This document shows, in pieces, positions 1 through 8,364 of a stretch of DNA of 64,000 bases (positions are counted from its first letter, which is position 1; each line of letters starts with the position of its first letter). The notes beneath the pieces were generated by a model. The model saw nothing but the letters and a program-made list of their open reading frames with translations. It made no database searches and was not told where the DNA came from. Both the position numbers and the translations under genes were made by a program. Source of the stretch: Sinomonas atrocyanea (GTDB taxonomy: Bacteria; Actinomycetota; Actinomycetes; Actinomycetales; Micrococcaceae); the NCBI RefSeq assembly GCF_001577305.1, contig NZ_CP014518.1, positions 1,612,001 to 1,676,000 of the forward strand, written 5' to 3'.

Positions 1-1
1 C

Positions 2-652
2 GCCCGCGCCCTCGGCGTGAAGACCGTGGTCGGATTCACCGGCTCGGGCATCTGGCAGTACGTGGCCATGTTCCCGCCCGTGCCCGCCACCGTCATCGAC
101 GCCGGCTACCAGGACTTCGCCGACCGGTGGAACCCCATCCTCGACGTCTTCGACGAGTGCGGGGTCCGGTTCGCCCACGAGGTCCACCCCTCCGAGATCG
201 CCTACGACTACGTCTCCACCCAGCGCGCCCTCGAGGCCATCGGCCACCGGCCCGCGTTCGGCCTGAACTGGGACCCCTCCCACATGATGTGGCAGGGCCT
301 GGACCCCGTCGCATTCATCACCGACTTCGCCGAGCGGATCTACCACGTGGACTGCAAGGACACCCGGATGCGCATGGGCAACGGCCGCGCCGGCATCCTC
401 TCCTCCCACCTGCCCTGGGGCGACCCCCGCCGCGGCTGGGACTTCGTCTCCGCCGGCCGCGGCGACGTCCCCTGGGAGGACTGCTTCCGCGCCCTGACCG
501 CCATCGGCTACGACGGGCCCATCAGCATCGAATGGGAGGACGCCGGCATGGACCGCCTCGTCGGGGCCCCCGAGGCCCTCGCCGCCCTGAAGAAGTTCGA
601 CTTCACCCCCGCCACCGCCTCCTTCGACGCCGCCTTCAGCAACCAGACCTGA
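2..652 (+). CDS. Sugar phosphate isomerase/epimerase, C-terminal part (5' end outside window)
   Basis: The reading frame is open from the first bases of the window, so the gene begins upstream and only about the last 216 residues are present. The protein has the C-terminal half of a xylose-isomerase-like TIM barrel. It shows the metal and substrate motifs of this superfamily: HEVHPSEIAYDY, LNWDPSHMMWQG, IYHVDCKDTR and PISIEWEDAGMD, which carry the usual Glu/Asp/His ligands. Such enzymes isomerise or epimerise sugars, often in inositol or rare-sugar catabolism. The sequence seen does not identify the substrate. The C-terminus is complete, ending in TGA. No downstream sugar gene follows, so this is probably the last gene of an operon lying mostly outside the window. 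Confidence 0.85.
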   Translation, partial: ARALGVKTVVGFTGSGIWQYVAMFPPVPATVIDAGYQDFADRWNPILDVFDECGVRFAHEVHPSEIAYDYVSTQRALEAIGHRPAFGLNWDPSHMMWQGLDPVAFITDFAERIYHVDCKDTRMRMGNGRAGILSSHLPWGDPRRGWDFVSAGRGDVPWEDCFRALTAIGYDGPISIEWEDAGMDRLVGAPEALAALKKFDFTPATASFDAAFSNQT

Positions 653-674
653 CGCCAGAACAGCAGCCACGGGG

Positions 675-932
675 GTGGTCAACATCCTGATACATGTCGA
701 CGACTGGTCAACCCTCTCCGGGTGCCAGATTGAAGTACGCCTGAAGGGCAGGAGTGTCTGTACCGGAATCGTAGGAGAGGTCCTAGAAGGCGGGACCGTT
801 CTGCTCGTCCAGCCGTTCAGAGGGGTCCGCACTGCATTCGACAAACGCGACTCATATGAGGCGTGGACAACTCTTACGTGTGTGAGGCCAGGCCTCAGCC
901 GGAGGCCACCCGCAGCCGGTACCCGCGCTTGA
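675..932 (+). CDS. Hypothetical 85-residue protein (doubtful)
   Basis: A GTG-started frame begins 22 bases after the isomerase stop. Its first 65 residues look protein-like (mixed hydrophobic and charged residues, with stretches such as IEVRLKGRSVCTG and VRTAFDKRDSYEAW). The DNA is less GC-rich than its neighbours. The last 38 bases overlap the 3' end of the converging nnaR gene, and the encoded tail becomes Arg/Pro/Ala-rich there, which is what a shadow frame looks like. It could be a genuine small gene, or a remnant that lost its original stop. I recognise no family. The start is uncertain because there is no strong ribosome-binding site. Confidence 0.35.
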   Translation: MVNILIHVDDWSTLSGCQIEVRLKGRSVCTGIVGEVLEGGTVLLVQPFRGVRTAFDKRDSYEAWTTLTCVRPGLSRRPPAAGTRA

Positions 933-2085
933 CCACGGTCTGCACGAGCTGGGGATCCGGAAGCGCCCCGCGCAGCCGGTTGACCGCCATGTCCAGGGCG
1001 TGGTTGGAGGCGGACGGGGAGACGAGCCGGGCGAGGGTCTCGCGCGGCACTACCGCGCCTCCGGCATCGAGCAGCGTCCGGAAGAGGAGCATCGCCGCCG
1101 GGGCGAGGAACAGCTCCGATCCGGCGACGGTGACGGCCCGGCCCCGCAGCGCGACGGTCCCCGCCGCGGTCTCGACGCTGCGCACTGCGCGCCGTTCGAG
1201 GTTGTCCGTGACGAGCTTGACCAGCGCCCCCATGCGGTACCGCTCCGGGATCCAGGGGCTGAGGCCGGCGGCCTCGAGCGGCGCGGCCGTGACGGGGCCG
1301 ACGGCGGCGGTCGCCACCCGCCGGCGCAGCGACCCGATGAGCTCGCGGTAGACGCCGAGCTCGTGGGCGGTGCTGAACAGGGCATCCACGGCCGGGGCGC
1401 TCGTGAAGGTCAGGACGTCGAGGGCACCCTCGCACACGGCGGTGATGAGCGCCTCCGTCCGGTCGTCGCCCTCGGGACGCACCCAGCGGTAGGGCGTGAC
1501 GGTGACGAGTTCCGCCCCGGCCTCGCGGAGCCGGTCGAGCTGGCCCCGGTCGGTGTAGCCGTGCAGCTGGACGGCAACGCGCCGCCCGTCGAGCCGGCCG
1601 CCCGCGTCGCGCAGCACAAGGTCCACGAGCGTGGAGGTGGTCTCGTCGTTGGCGATGCCGACGTCGGCCAGCCCGGCCGCGCGGACCGCGCCGCGGGCCT
1701 TGGGGCCGCGGACGTAGAGCGAGGCGCCGGAGAGGGAGTCCTGCAGCGCGTCTCCCAGCCCCGCGGCGTCGGCCACCTCGAGCCAGCGCCGCATGCCGTA
1801 GGCCGTGGTGATGACTGCCAGGTCGGGCTGCGCGGCGATGGTGCGGCGGGTGTCCTCGAGCAGTCCCTGGTCCTGGTCGACCGGCGCGATCGTAAGCACC
1901 GGGGCGTGCAGGACCTCGGCGCCGCGCCGCTCGAGCGCCTCGATCAGGTCCTGGGAGCGGCGGTGCGAGGTGACGCCCACCCGGAAGCCCCGGAGGAGCC
2001 CCCCAATGGCCCCTCCGTCCGCTGGTGCCGAGCCGGCATTCTCCGGCGCCGCCCCCCGGTCAGGTCCTACCGCGGCGGCGCTCAT
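895..2085 (-). CDS. nnaR: Uroporphyrinogen-III synthase/winged-helix fusion, NnaR-type nitrate-nitrite regulator
   Basis: The 396-residue protein has two parts. Residues about 30-275 form a HemD-like uroporphyrinogen-III synthase fold (start RVGVTSHRRSQDLIEALERR). Residues about 290-396 form an OmpR/PhoB-type winged helix ending VQTVVKRGYRLRV. This fusion is the architecture of NnaR, a transcription factor that acts with GlnR on nitrate and nitrite assimilation in Streptomyces and Mycobacterium. The ATG start overlaps the cobA stop by four bases. It is third in a nirB-cobA-nnaR transcript, so the regulator is made with its own target enzymes. Whether the HemD half is still an enzyme cannot be told from sequence; it may be a sensor domain. 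The phospho-acceptor receiver domain of classical response regulators is absent. Confidence 0.85.
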   Translation of the reverse strand: MSAAAVGPDRGAAPENAGSAPADGGAIGGLLRGFRVGVTSHRRSQDLIEALERRGAEVLHAPVLTIAPVDQDQGLLEDTRRTIAAQPDLAVITTAYGMRRWLEVADAAGLGDALQDSLSGASLYVRGPKARGAVRAAGLADVGIANDETTSTLVDLVLRDAGGRLDGRRVAVQLHGYTDRGQLDRLREAGAELVTVTPYRWVRPEGDDRTEALITAVCEGALDVLTFTSAPAVDALFSTAHELGVYRELIGSLRRRVATAAVGPVTAAPLEAAGLSPWIPERYRMGALVKLVTDNLERRAVRSVETAAGTVALRGRAVTVAGSELFLAPAAMLLFRTLLDAGGAVVPRETLARLVSPSASNHALDMAVNRLRGALPDPQLVQTVVKRGYRLRVASG

Positions 2086-3170
2086 GCGGCGCTCCCGGCC
2101 GGCTGCTCCGCGAGGGCGCCGACGAGTCCGCGCAGCTCGTCGGCGTACGCCCCGCCCCCGGCAGCGCCGTGGCCGGCGGCGCGGACCACGTCGCCGATGA
2201 CGATCACGGCAGGGTTGCCGCAGCCCGCCGTGTCCGCCTCCGCGCTGCCGAGGGCCGTGACGGTGGTGCGCTGGCCCGCCTGGTGGCCGCGCTCGACCAC
2301 GGCGAGCGGCGTCGCCAGGCCCAGTCCCGCCCGCCGCAGCCCGGCGGCGAGGTGGGGGAGCGTGGCGATGCCCATGAGGACGACGACGGTCCCTCCCTCC
2401 GCTGCGAGCCCGGCGAGGTGGCGGTGCTCGGCGTCGGTCAGCGGGGCGTGCCCCGAGATGACCGTGAAGGAGTGGCTCACGTTGCGGTGCGTCACGGGGA
2501 TCCCCGCGGCCGCGGGGACCGCGATCGAGCTCGAGATCCCGGAGACCACACGGACCGGGACGCCCGCGGCCGCGCAGGCGGCGGCCTCCTCGGCGCCGCG
2601 GCCGAACACGAACGGGTCCCCGCCCTTGAGCCGCACCACGTTGGCGGGACGCCCGGTGAGGCCGTACGTCGCGTAGTCGACGAGCAGCCGGTTGATCTCC
2701 TCCTGCGGCACCTTGTGGTGCCCTGGCAGCTTGCCGACGTCGACGAGCCTGGCCGTGGTGAGCGCGGGCAGCTCGCGCCACGGGGCGAGGCGGTCGAAGA
2801 GGACGATGTCGGCATCGCGCAGCGCCTCGACGGCCTCGACCGTGAGCAGGCCGCGGGACCCCGGGCCGCCGCCCACGAGGGTCACGTGGCCGCGGCGCCC
2901 CGCCGGGGGCTCGGCGACGAGCGGGACCCCGAGCCTGCGGTAGTGGTCCAGCACGGGCGCCCACGCGGCGTCGTGCGCCTCCGGGCGCCCCACCACGGCC
3001 ACGAGCGCGGGCCTGGCGGGCACGGCGGCGGCCGCCATGTAGGCCTCGGCGGATGAGAAGAACGTCAGGCGCGCGCCCGCGGCCCGGTAGCGCGCGAGGG
3101 CCTGGCGGGACTCGTCGGCGTCGCCGAGCACGACGACGGGAAGGCCCTCGAGTGAGACGGTGATCTCCAT
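2082..3170 (-). CDS. cobA: Uroporphyrinogen-III C-methyltransferase (sirohaem/cobalamin branch)
   Basis: The 362-residue protein methylates uroporphyrinogen III twice with S-adenosylmethionine to give precorrin-2, the precursor of sirohaem. Residues about 1-95 resemble a degenerate CysG-type N-terminal NAD-binding segment (VVVLGDADESRQALARY). From about residue 96 the tetrapyrrole methylase domain shows HVTLVGGGPGSRGLLT, the VRLKGGDPFVFGRGAEE motif, and VVSGISSSIAVPAAAGIPVTHR. It lies between nirB (one base between the stop-start pair) and nnaR (four-base overlap). NirB requires sirohaem, so this copy most likely serves nitrite reduction. The N-terminal part is shorter than a full CysG dehydrogenase/ferrochelatase domain and its activity is doubtful. 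Confidence 0.9.
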   Translation of the reverse strand: MEITVSLEGLPVVVLGDADESRQALARYRAAGARLTFFSSAEAYMAAAAVPARPALVAVVGRPEAHDAAWAPVLDHYRRLGVPLVAEPPAGRRGHVTLVGGGPGSRGLLTVEAVEALRDADIVLFDRLAPWRELPALTTARLVDVGKLPGHHKVPQEEINRLLVDYATYGLTGRPANVVRLKGGDPFVFGRGAEEAAACAAAGVPVRVVSGISSSIAVPAAAGIPVTHRNVSHSFTVISGHAPLTDAEHRHLAGLAAEGGTVVVLMGIATLPHLAAGLRRAGLGLATPLAVVERGHQAGQRTTVTALGSAEADTAGCGNPAVIVIGDVVRAAGHGAAGGGAYADELRGLVGALAEQPAGSAA

Positions 3171-3171
3171 G

Positions 3172-5868
3172 TCAGGCCTCCTGGGCGGTGGGCGCGGCAG
3201 CGGCCGCGGCGGGAGTGCGGACGGGGATGGTCGCGCCGAGGGAGACCCGCTCGGCGGCGGTGGCGGGCCGGACCTGGTCCCGCTCGGGGACGTGCACGAT
3301 CGAGTCGTCGGCGGCGTCGGGGGCGTTGACGAAGGAGCGGAAGCGGCGCAGGCGCTCGGGGTCCTTCAGGGTCGCGGCCCACTCGTCCTCGTAGTGCTCC
3401 ACGTGGCTGGCCATCGCCGCCTCGAGCTCGGCGGCGATCCCGAGCGAGTCCTCGACGACGACCTGCCGCACGTGCTCGAGGCCGCCGTCGAGCTCCTCCT
3501 GCCAGCGCGCGGTGCGCTGCAGGCGGTCGGCGGTGCGGATGTAGTACATGAAGTAGCGGTCGATGTACCTGATGAGGGTCTCATCGTCCAGGTCCTTGGC
3601 CAGGAGCTGGGCGTGGGCCGGGGTCGCGCCGCCGTTGCCGCCCACGTACAGGTTCCAGCCGTCCGCGGTCGCGATGACGCCCACGTCCTTGCCGCGGGCC
3701 TCGGCGCACTCGCGGGCGCAGCCGGAGACGCCGAGCTTGAGCTTGTGCGGGCTGCGCAGGCCCCGGTAGCGCAGCTCGAGCTGGATCGCCATGCCCACGG
3801 AGTCCTGCTGGCCGTAGCGGCACCAGGTCGACCCGACGCAGCTCTTCACCGTCCGCAGGCTCTTGCCGTACGCCTGCCCGGACTCCATGCCCGCGGCGAT
3901 GAGCTCGGCCCAGATGTCCGGAAGCTGCTCGAGCCGGGCCCCGAACATGTCGATCCGCTGCCCGCCGGTGATCTTGGTGTAGAGGTTGTACTTCTGCGCG
4001 ACGGACGCGATGACGGCGAGCTTCTCGGGGGTGATCTCGCCGCCGGGGATGCGCGGGACCACCGAGTACGTGCCGTCTTTCTGCATGTTGGCCAGGGCGC
4101 GGTCGTTGGTGTCCTGGAGGGTGCCGCGGCCGGCGTCGAGCACGTAGGCCGAGTGCTGGGAGGCGAGGATCGAGGCGATCGTCGGCTTGCAGATGTCGCA
4201 GCCGGCGCCCGTGCCGTACCGGGACATGATCTCCTCGAACGAGGTCAGCTGGGCGACCCGGATGTGGTCGAAGAGCTCCTGGCGGGAGAGCGGGATGTGC
4301 TCGCACAGGGCCTTGCTCACGGTCACGCCGGACTTGGCGAGCTCGGCCTCGAGGAGCTTCTTGATCATCGGCACGCACGAGCCGCACTGCGTCCCGGCGC
4401 GCGTGCAGGCCTTGAGCCCGGCCACGTCCTGCACCGGGTCCTGCCCCTCGCAGGCCCCGCAGGCGTTGACGGCATCGCGCAGCGTCCCGGCCGCGACGTT
4501 GTTGCACGAGCACAGGATCGCGTCGTCCGGGAGCTCGGTTTCGGGCGCCTCGCCGCCGCCTGCAGCGGACAGGAAGGCGCCGGGCTCGGCGGGGAGCTCG
4601 CGGCCCAGGAGCGGGCGCAGGCTCAGGTAGGGGGAGGCGTCGCCGACGAAGATGCCGCCGAGGAGCGTGCGCGCATCGTCGGTCGTGACGATCTTCTGGT
4701 AGACGCCGCGGGCGGGGTCGGCGTAGACGATCTCGAGTGCGCCCGGCTCGGCCGCGAACGCGTCGCCGAAGCTCGCCACGTCCACCCCGGAGAGCTTGAG
4801 CTTGGTGGCCGTGTCGAAGCCGGGGAAGGTCGCCTCGCCGCCGTGGAGGCGGTCCGCGACGATCTCCGCCATCGTGTTCGCGGGCGCCACGAGCCCCAGG
4901 CACATGCCGCCGAAGCTCGCCACCTCGCCGATCGCCCATACGTTCGGCGCGCCCGTCGCGCACCTTTCGTCGATCACGACGCCGCCCCGCGGCCCGATCT
5001 CGAACGTCGCCCCGGCGCCGGACTCGCCCGCGGCGTCCACGGCCGCGCGGATGAGCTCGTCACGGGGCCGGACGCCGATCGCGACGACCACGAGGTCCGC
5101 GGGCACCACGCGCCCGTCCGCCATGAGCACGCCGGTGACCGACCCGGCGTCATCCGTGTGCACCTCGGACGGGAACACCCCGCCGTGCAGCGTGAAGCCC
5201 TTCGCGGCGATCAGCCGCGTGAGCGCCTGGCCGGCGCCCTCGTCGAGCTGCCGGTTCATGGGCCACGGCGAGCCGTCGATGATGAGGGACTCCGCACCGA
5301 GCGACTGCGCCCCCGCGGCCGCCTCGATGCCGAGCAGCCCGCCGCCGATCACGGCGACCCGCGGCTGGCGGCCGAGCACCTGGCCGAGGCGGCCGATCTC
5401 GGCACGGAGGAACCAGACGTCCTCGAGCGTGCGGTAGACGTGCGTGTGCTCGGCGCCCGGGATCGGGAGGCGGGCGGCGTTCGAGCCTGTCGCGAGCACG
5501 AGCTCGTCGTAGGGCAGCTCCTCCGTGCCGTCCTGGCCCTCCAGGAGCACGGTGCGGGACGCGGCGTCGAGGCGCACGGCGCGCGCGCCGGTGCGGAGCG
5601 TGACCCCGGGCGTGTCCCACAGGGACGGTGTGCCCAGCGTGAGGTCGACGCTGCCCGGCTCCTCGGTGAGCGCCTTGGAGAGCGCCACGCGGTCATAGGG
5701 GAGGTGGGCCTCCTCGGTGACGACGGTGATCCGGAAGCCGCCGGAGGAGTCGAGGCCACGGGCGGCCATCGCCTCGACGAAGCGGTGGGCGGCGGGGCCG
5801 CCGCCGATCACGGCCACGCGGCGCGGACCGGTGCCGGCGGTGGGGGTCTCGAGCGGGCTCATGCTCAC
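3172..5868 (-). CDS. nirB: Assimilatory nitrite reductase [NAD(P)H], large subunit
   Basis: The 898-residue cytoplasmic enzyme reduces nitrite to ammonium. Domain order: an FAD/NAD(P) pyridine-nucleotide-disulfide reductase region with RVAVIGGGPAAHRFVE and a second dinucleotide fold RVAVIGGGLLGIEAAAG; a BFD-like [2Fe-2S] domain with ILCSCNNV and a C-x2-C end GTQCGSC; a second Cys-rich stretch with CDICKP; and the C-terminal sirohaem/[4Fe-4S] domain with CVGSTWCRYGQQ and SGCARECAEARGKDVG, which supply the four cluster cysteines. Length matches NirB. It is the first gene of nirB-cobA-nnaR. Its small-subunit partner nirD is divergent rather than downstream. GlnR-like half-sites at 5957-5994 lie 89 bases upstream of the start codon. 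Confidence 0.95.
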   Translation of the reverse strand: MSMSPLETPTAGTGPRRVAVIGGGPAAHRFVEAMAARGLDSSGGFRITVVTEEAHLPYDRVALSKALTEEPGSVDLTLGTPSLWDTPGVTLRTGARAVRLDAASRTVLLEGQDGTEELPYDELVLATGSNAARLPIPGAEHTHVYRTLEDVWFLRAEIGRLGQVLGRQPRVAVIGGGLLGIEAAAGAQSLGAESLIIDGSPWPMNRQLDEGAGQALTRLIAAKGFTLHGGVFPSEVHTDDAGSVTGVLMADGRVVPADLVVVAIGVRPRDELIRAAVDAAGESGAGATFEIGPRGGVVIDERCATGAPNVWAIGEVASFGGMCLGLVAPANTMAEIVADRLHGGEATFPGFDTATKLKLSGVDVASFGDAFAAEPGALEIVYADPARGVYQKIVTTDDARTLLGGIFVGDASPYLSLRPLLGRELPAEPGAFLSAAGGGEAPETELPDDAILCSCNNVAAGTLRDAVNACGACEGQDPVQDVAGLKACTRAGTQCGSCVPMIKKLLEAELAKSGVTVSKALCEHIPLSRQELFDHIRVAQLTSFEEIMSRYGTGAGCDICKPTIASILASQHSAYVLDAGRGTLQDTNDRALANMQKDGTYSVVPRIPGGEITPEKLAVIASVAQKYNLYTKITGGQRIDMFGARLEQLPDIWAELIAAGMESGQAYGKSLRTVKSCVGSTWCRYGQQDSVGMAIQLELRYRGLRSPHKLKLGVSGCARECAEARGKDVGVIATADGWNLYVGGNGGATPAHAQLLAKDLDDETLIRYIDRYFMYYIRTADRLQRTARWQEELDGGLEHVRQVVVEDSLGIAAELEAAMASHVEHYEDEWAATLKDPERLRRFRSFVNAPDAADDSIVHVPERDQVRPATAAERVSLGATIPVRTPAAAAAAPTAQEA

Positions 5869-5956
5869 GGTGGGTGCCTTCCGTAGGAGGATGCCGGGCG
5901 CCCCGGCGTGTTTCCTCCACCCTAGGAGGGGGCGATTTCGGCCCAGTTGCCCGGAT

Positions 5957-5994
5957 GTAACGGACCGTTGACTTCACTGTCACGGGCATGTTTC
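5957..5994. promoter_or_regulatory. Candidate GlnR box upstream of nirB
   Basis: Four five-base half-sites are spaced exactly 11 bases apart: GTAAC at 5957, TTGAC at 5968, GTCAC at 5979 and GTTTC at 5990. Read toward nirB this becomes GAAAC, GTGAC, GTCAA, GTTAC, each separated by six bases. GlnR of actinobacteria binds alternating GTnAC and GAAAC half-sites with six-base spacers upstream of nitrogen genes, including nirB. Position and periodicity fit; binding is inference. Confidence 0.55.
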
Positions 5995-6023
5995 GCGACA
6001 GGTGAGGCCGGTTTTACGTGGCC

Positions 6024-6050
6024 GTCACGCGTGCTCAACCCGGGCGAAAC
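6024..6050. promoter_or_regulatory. Candidate second GlnR-like box next to nirD
   Basis: GTCAC at 6024, TCAAC at 6035 and GAAAC at 6046 keep the same 11-base period as the box at 5957. The end is only 23 bases from the nirD ATG, close for an activator of nirD unless the transcript is nearly leaderless. It might act on either promoter. It is weaker than the first box because only three half-sites are clear. Confidence 0.4.
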
Positions 6051-6073
6051 CCTCCGCTCCGTAGCGTGGAGCC

Positions 6074-6463
6074 ATGACGATCACAGCTGAAGCACCCCGC
6101 ACGGACACCCTCCGGGACCACGCCGGCCCCGTTCCTTCCGACGGCGTCTGGCACAGCGTCTGCACCCTGGCCGACCTCGAGCCGAACTGGGGAGAGGCCG
6201 CGCTCGTGGCGGGGCGCCAGGTCGCGCTGTTCCGCCTGGCGACCGGCGAGGTCTACGCGGTCGAGCAGCGGGACCCCGTGAGCGAGGCGTACGTGATGGC
6301 TCGCGGCATCGTGGGCTCCCGGGGCGAGCGCCCCACCGTCGCGTCCCCGCTCCACAAGGAGGTCTACGACCTGGCCACCGGCGAGCGGCTCGATGCCCCG
6401 GGCATCCCCCTCGCCACCTTCCGCGCCCGAGTGGTCGACGGCAGGGTGCAGGTCGCGGCCTGA
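6074..6463 (+). CDS. nirD: Nitrite reductase [NAD(P)H], small subunit
   Basis: The 129-residue protein is a Rieske-fold subunit of the NirBD nitrite reductase. It shows the family core HSVCTLADLEPNWGEAALV, LFRLATGEVYAVEQRDP and VASPLHKEVYDLATGE. As in other NirD proteins, the Cys/His ligands of a true Rieske [2Fe-2S] cluster are not in place, so it is probably structural. It is transcribed away from nirB across a 205-base intergenic region with GlnR-like sites. In many actinobacteria nirD directly follows nirB, so this split arrangement is notable. The ATG at 6074 fits the family's N-terminal length. Confidence 0.92.
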   Translation: MTITAEAPRTDTLRDHAGPVPSDGVWHSVCTLADLEPNWGEAALVAGRQVALFRLATGEVYAVEQRDPVSEAYVMARGIVGSRGERPTVASPLHKEVYDLATGERLDAPGIPLATFRARVVDGRVQVAA

Positions 6464-6493
6464 CCGGGGCCCACCCGCCGCGGGGAGCTCCGG

Positions 6494-8353
6494 CTAGAGC
6501 CCGAGCGCCTCGCGCACATCGTCGAGTGCTGCGTCCATCGCCGCCCGCGCGGCCTGGCGGGCCTCGGCGAGCTCGGCAGAGCTGTCCACCGGGCGGATCA
6601 CCTCGACATAGCACTTGAGCTTCGGCTCGGTCCCGCTCGGCCGGATGATCACGCGGGTCGAGTCCCGCGTGGCCCACAGCAGCCCCTCGGTGGGCGGCAG
6701 CTGCTCCGACCCCTCCGAGAGGTCGACGGCCGTCTCGACCGGGGAGTCCGCGAAGGAGGCCGGCGGGTCCTGCCGCAGGCGGGTCATCATCGCCTCGAGG
6801 AGGCCCAGGTCGGCCACCCGGACGCTGAGCTGGTCCGTGAGGTGGACCCCGTGCAGCACGTGCAGCGCGTCGAGCCGGTCGAAGAGGGTCTGGCCCTGGG
6901 CCTTCGCCTCCGCGGCCATCTCGGCGACCAGGAGCGCGGCGGAGATCCCGTCCTTGTCCTTGACGAGCTCCGGCGCGACGCAGTAGCCGAGCGCTTCCTC
7001 GTAGCCGTACACGAGCCCGGGGACCCGGGAGATCCACTTGAACCCGGTGAGCGTCTCGCGGTGGGCGATCCCGGCCGAGGCGGCGATGCGGGACAGCAGC
7101 CGCGAGGACACGATCGAGTTCGCGAACACCGGCCCGCCCGGCTCGGCATCGGCCGCGGGCGGGGCGGCGGGGGAGGCGGCAGGGGAGGCGTCGGCGGCGG
7201 CCGCCGGGGCGGCGTCGTCCGTGAGGCCCTGCCCGCGGCCGAGGCGGCGGACCATGTGGGAGCCGAGCAGCGCCCCGACCTCGTCGCCGCGGAGCATGCG
7301 CCACTCGCCCGAGGCGGGGTCCTCGGCCGCGACGGCGCAGCGGTCGGCGTCCGGGTCATTGGCGATCACGAGGTCCGCGCCGGCCGCCTGGGCGGCCTCG
7401 AGCGCGAGGTCGAGCGCGCCGGCCTCCTCCGGGTTCGGGAAGGCCACGGTGGGGAAGGCCGGGTCCGGCTCGGCCTGCTCGCGCACGAGCGAGACGTCGT
7501 CGAAGCCGGCCGCGCGCAGCACGCCGGCGGCCGTCTCGCCGCCCACGCCGTGCAGCGGCGTCAGGACGACCTTGAGCTCGCGCGCCGGGAAGAGCCCGGG
7601 ATCGGCGAGGCGCACGACGGCGTCCCGGTAGTCCGCGGCGACGCTCGCCGGCAGCGTGGTCCAGCCGGACTCGGCGAGGACGATGGCGCCGACCGGGCCG
7701 GCGGCGTCGATGAGCGCGGAGATCTCCGCATCGACGGGGGCGACGATCTGCGCCCCGCGCCCGCCCTCGTCCACGGCGCGGCCGCCGAGGTAGACCTTGT
7801 AGCCGTTGTCCTGGGGCGGATTGTGGCTGGCCGTGACCATGACGCCCGCGTCGCAGCCGAGCGCCTGCAGGGCATAGGCGAGGACCGGGGTGGGCAGCGC
7901 CGAGGGCATCAGGTACGCCTCGACGCCCGCCGCGGTGAAGACCGCGGCCGTCTCCTCCGCGAACACGTCCGAGTTGGTGCGGGCGTCGTAGCCCACGACG
8001 GCGCGCGGCCGGGTCCCGTCCGCGGCCCCCGGCCGGGCGGCGGCGACCTTGCCGAGGAGGAACGCGGCCACCCCCGCCGCGGCGCGCCGCACCGTGACGC
8101 GGTTCATGCGGTTCGGACCCGGCCCCAGCGCCGCGCGCAGGCCGGCCGTGCCGAACTGCAGGGTCCCGGCGAACGCGTCCGCGAGCTCCTGCCGCGCGGC
8201 CTCGCGTGCGGGGGAGCCCTCGGGCTCGGCAGCCCGCGCGAGGGTCTCGCGCAGCTGGGCCGCGGTGGCCGGGTCCGGATCGGCCGCGGCCCAGGCCTCG
8301 GCGCGGGAGACGAGCTCGTCGAGCCCGGGGGCGCCGGCAGGTGTGGTGCTCAT
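6494..8353 (-). CDS. Phospho-sugar mutase (phosphoglucomutase/phosphomannomutase)
   Basis: The 619-residue enzyme interconverts hexose or pentose 1- and 6(5)-phosphates through a phosphoserine. It shows the substrate-entry motif LQFGTAGLRAALGPGPNRMN, the catalytic serine loop VMVTASHNPPQDNGYK, the metal-binding loop IANDPDADRCAVAA, and the C-terminal phosphate-binding loop IIRPSGTEPKLKCYVEV. This is the long bacterial alpha-phosphoglucomutase class (PgcA/Pgm2-like). An Ala/Pro-rich insertion (about residues 390-415, DAAPAAAADASPAAS) is low-complexity and likely a linker. The ATG at 8353 is chosen because the domain begins shortly after; the frame stays open upstream only as a shadow of the nucleoside phosphorylase gene. 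It follows that gene by 11 bases, suggesting purine-ribose salvage to central metabolism. Confidence 0.92.
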   Translation of the reverse strand: MSTTPAGAPGLDELVSRAEAWAAADPDPATAAQLRETLARAAEPEGSPAREAARQELADAFAGTLQFGTAGLRAALGPGPNRMNRVTVRRAAAGVAAFLLGKVAAARPGAADGTRPRAVVGYDARTNSDVFAEETAAVFTAAGVEAYLMPSALPTPVLAYALQALGCDAGVMVTASHNPPQDNGYKVYLGGRAVDEGGRGAQIVAPVDAEISALIDAAGPVGAIVLAESGWTTLPASVAADYRDAVVRLADPGLFPARELKVVLTPLHGVGGETAAGVLRAAGFDDVSLVREQAEPDPAFPTVAFPNPEEAGALDLALEAAQAAGADLVIANDPDADRCAVAAEDPASGEWRMLRGDEVGALLGSHMVRRLGRGQGLTDDAAPAAAADASPAASPAAPPAADAEPGGPVFANSIVSSRLLSRIAASAGIAHRETLTGFKWISRVPGLVYGYEEALGYCVAPELVKDKDGISAALLVAEMAAEAKAQGQTLFDRLDALHVLHGVHLTDQLSVRVADLGLLEAMMTRLRQDPPASFADSPVETAVDLSEGSEQLPPTEGLLWATRDSTRVIIRPSGTEPKLKCYVEVIRPVDSSAELAEARQAARAAMDAALDDVREALGL

Positions 8354-8364
8354 GGGAAGGCCCT

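Noticed and set aside
2086..2964. N-terminal extension of the nnaR frame
   Set aside because: The extra part is the off-frame shadow of cobA; the ATG at 2085 gives a normal HemD start and a four-base overlap.
3160..5886. Long plus-strand frame antisense to nirB (about 900 codons)
   Set aside because: It is the GC-biased mirror of nirB: Arg/Gly/Val-rich, without any domain, while the minus strand encodes all NirB motifs.
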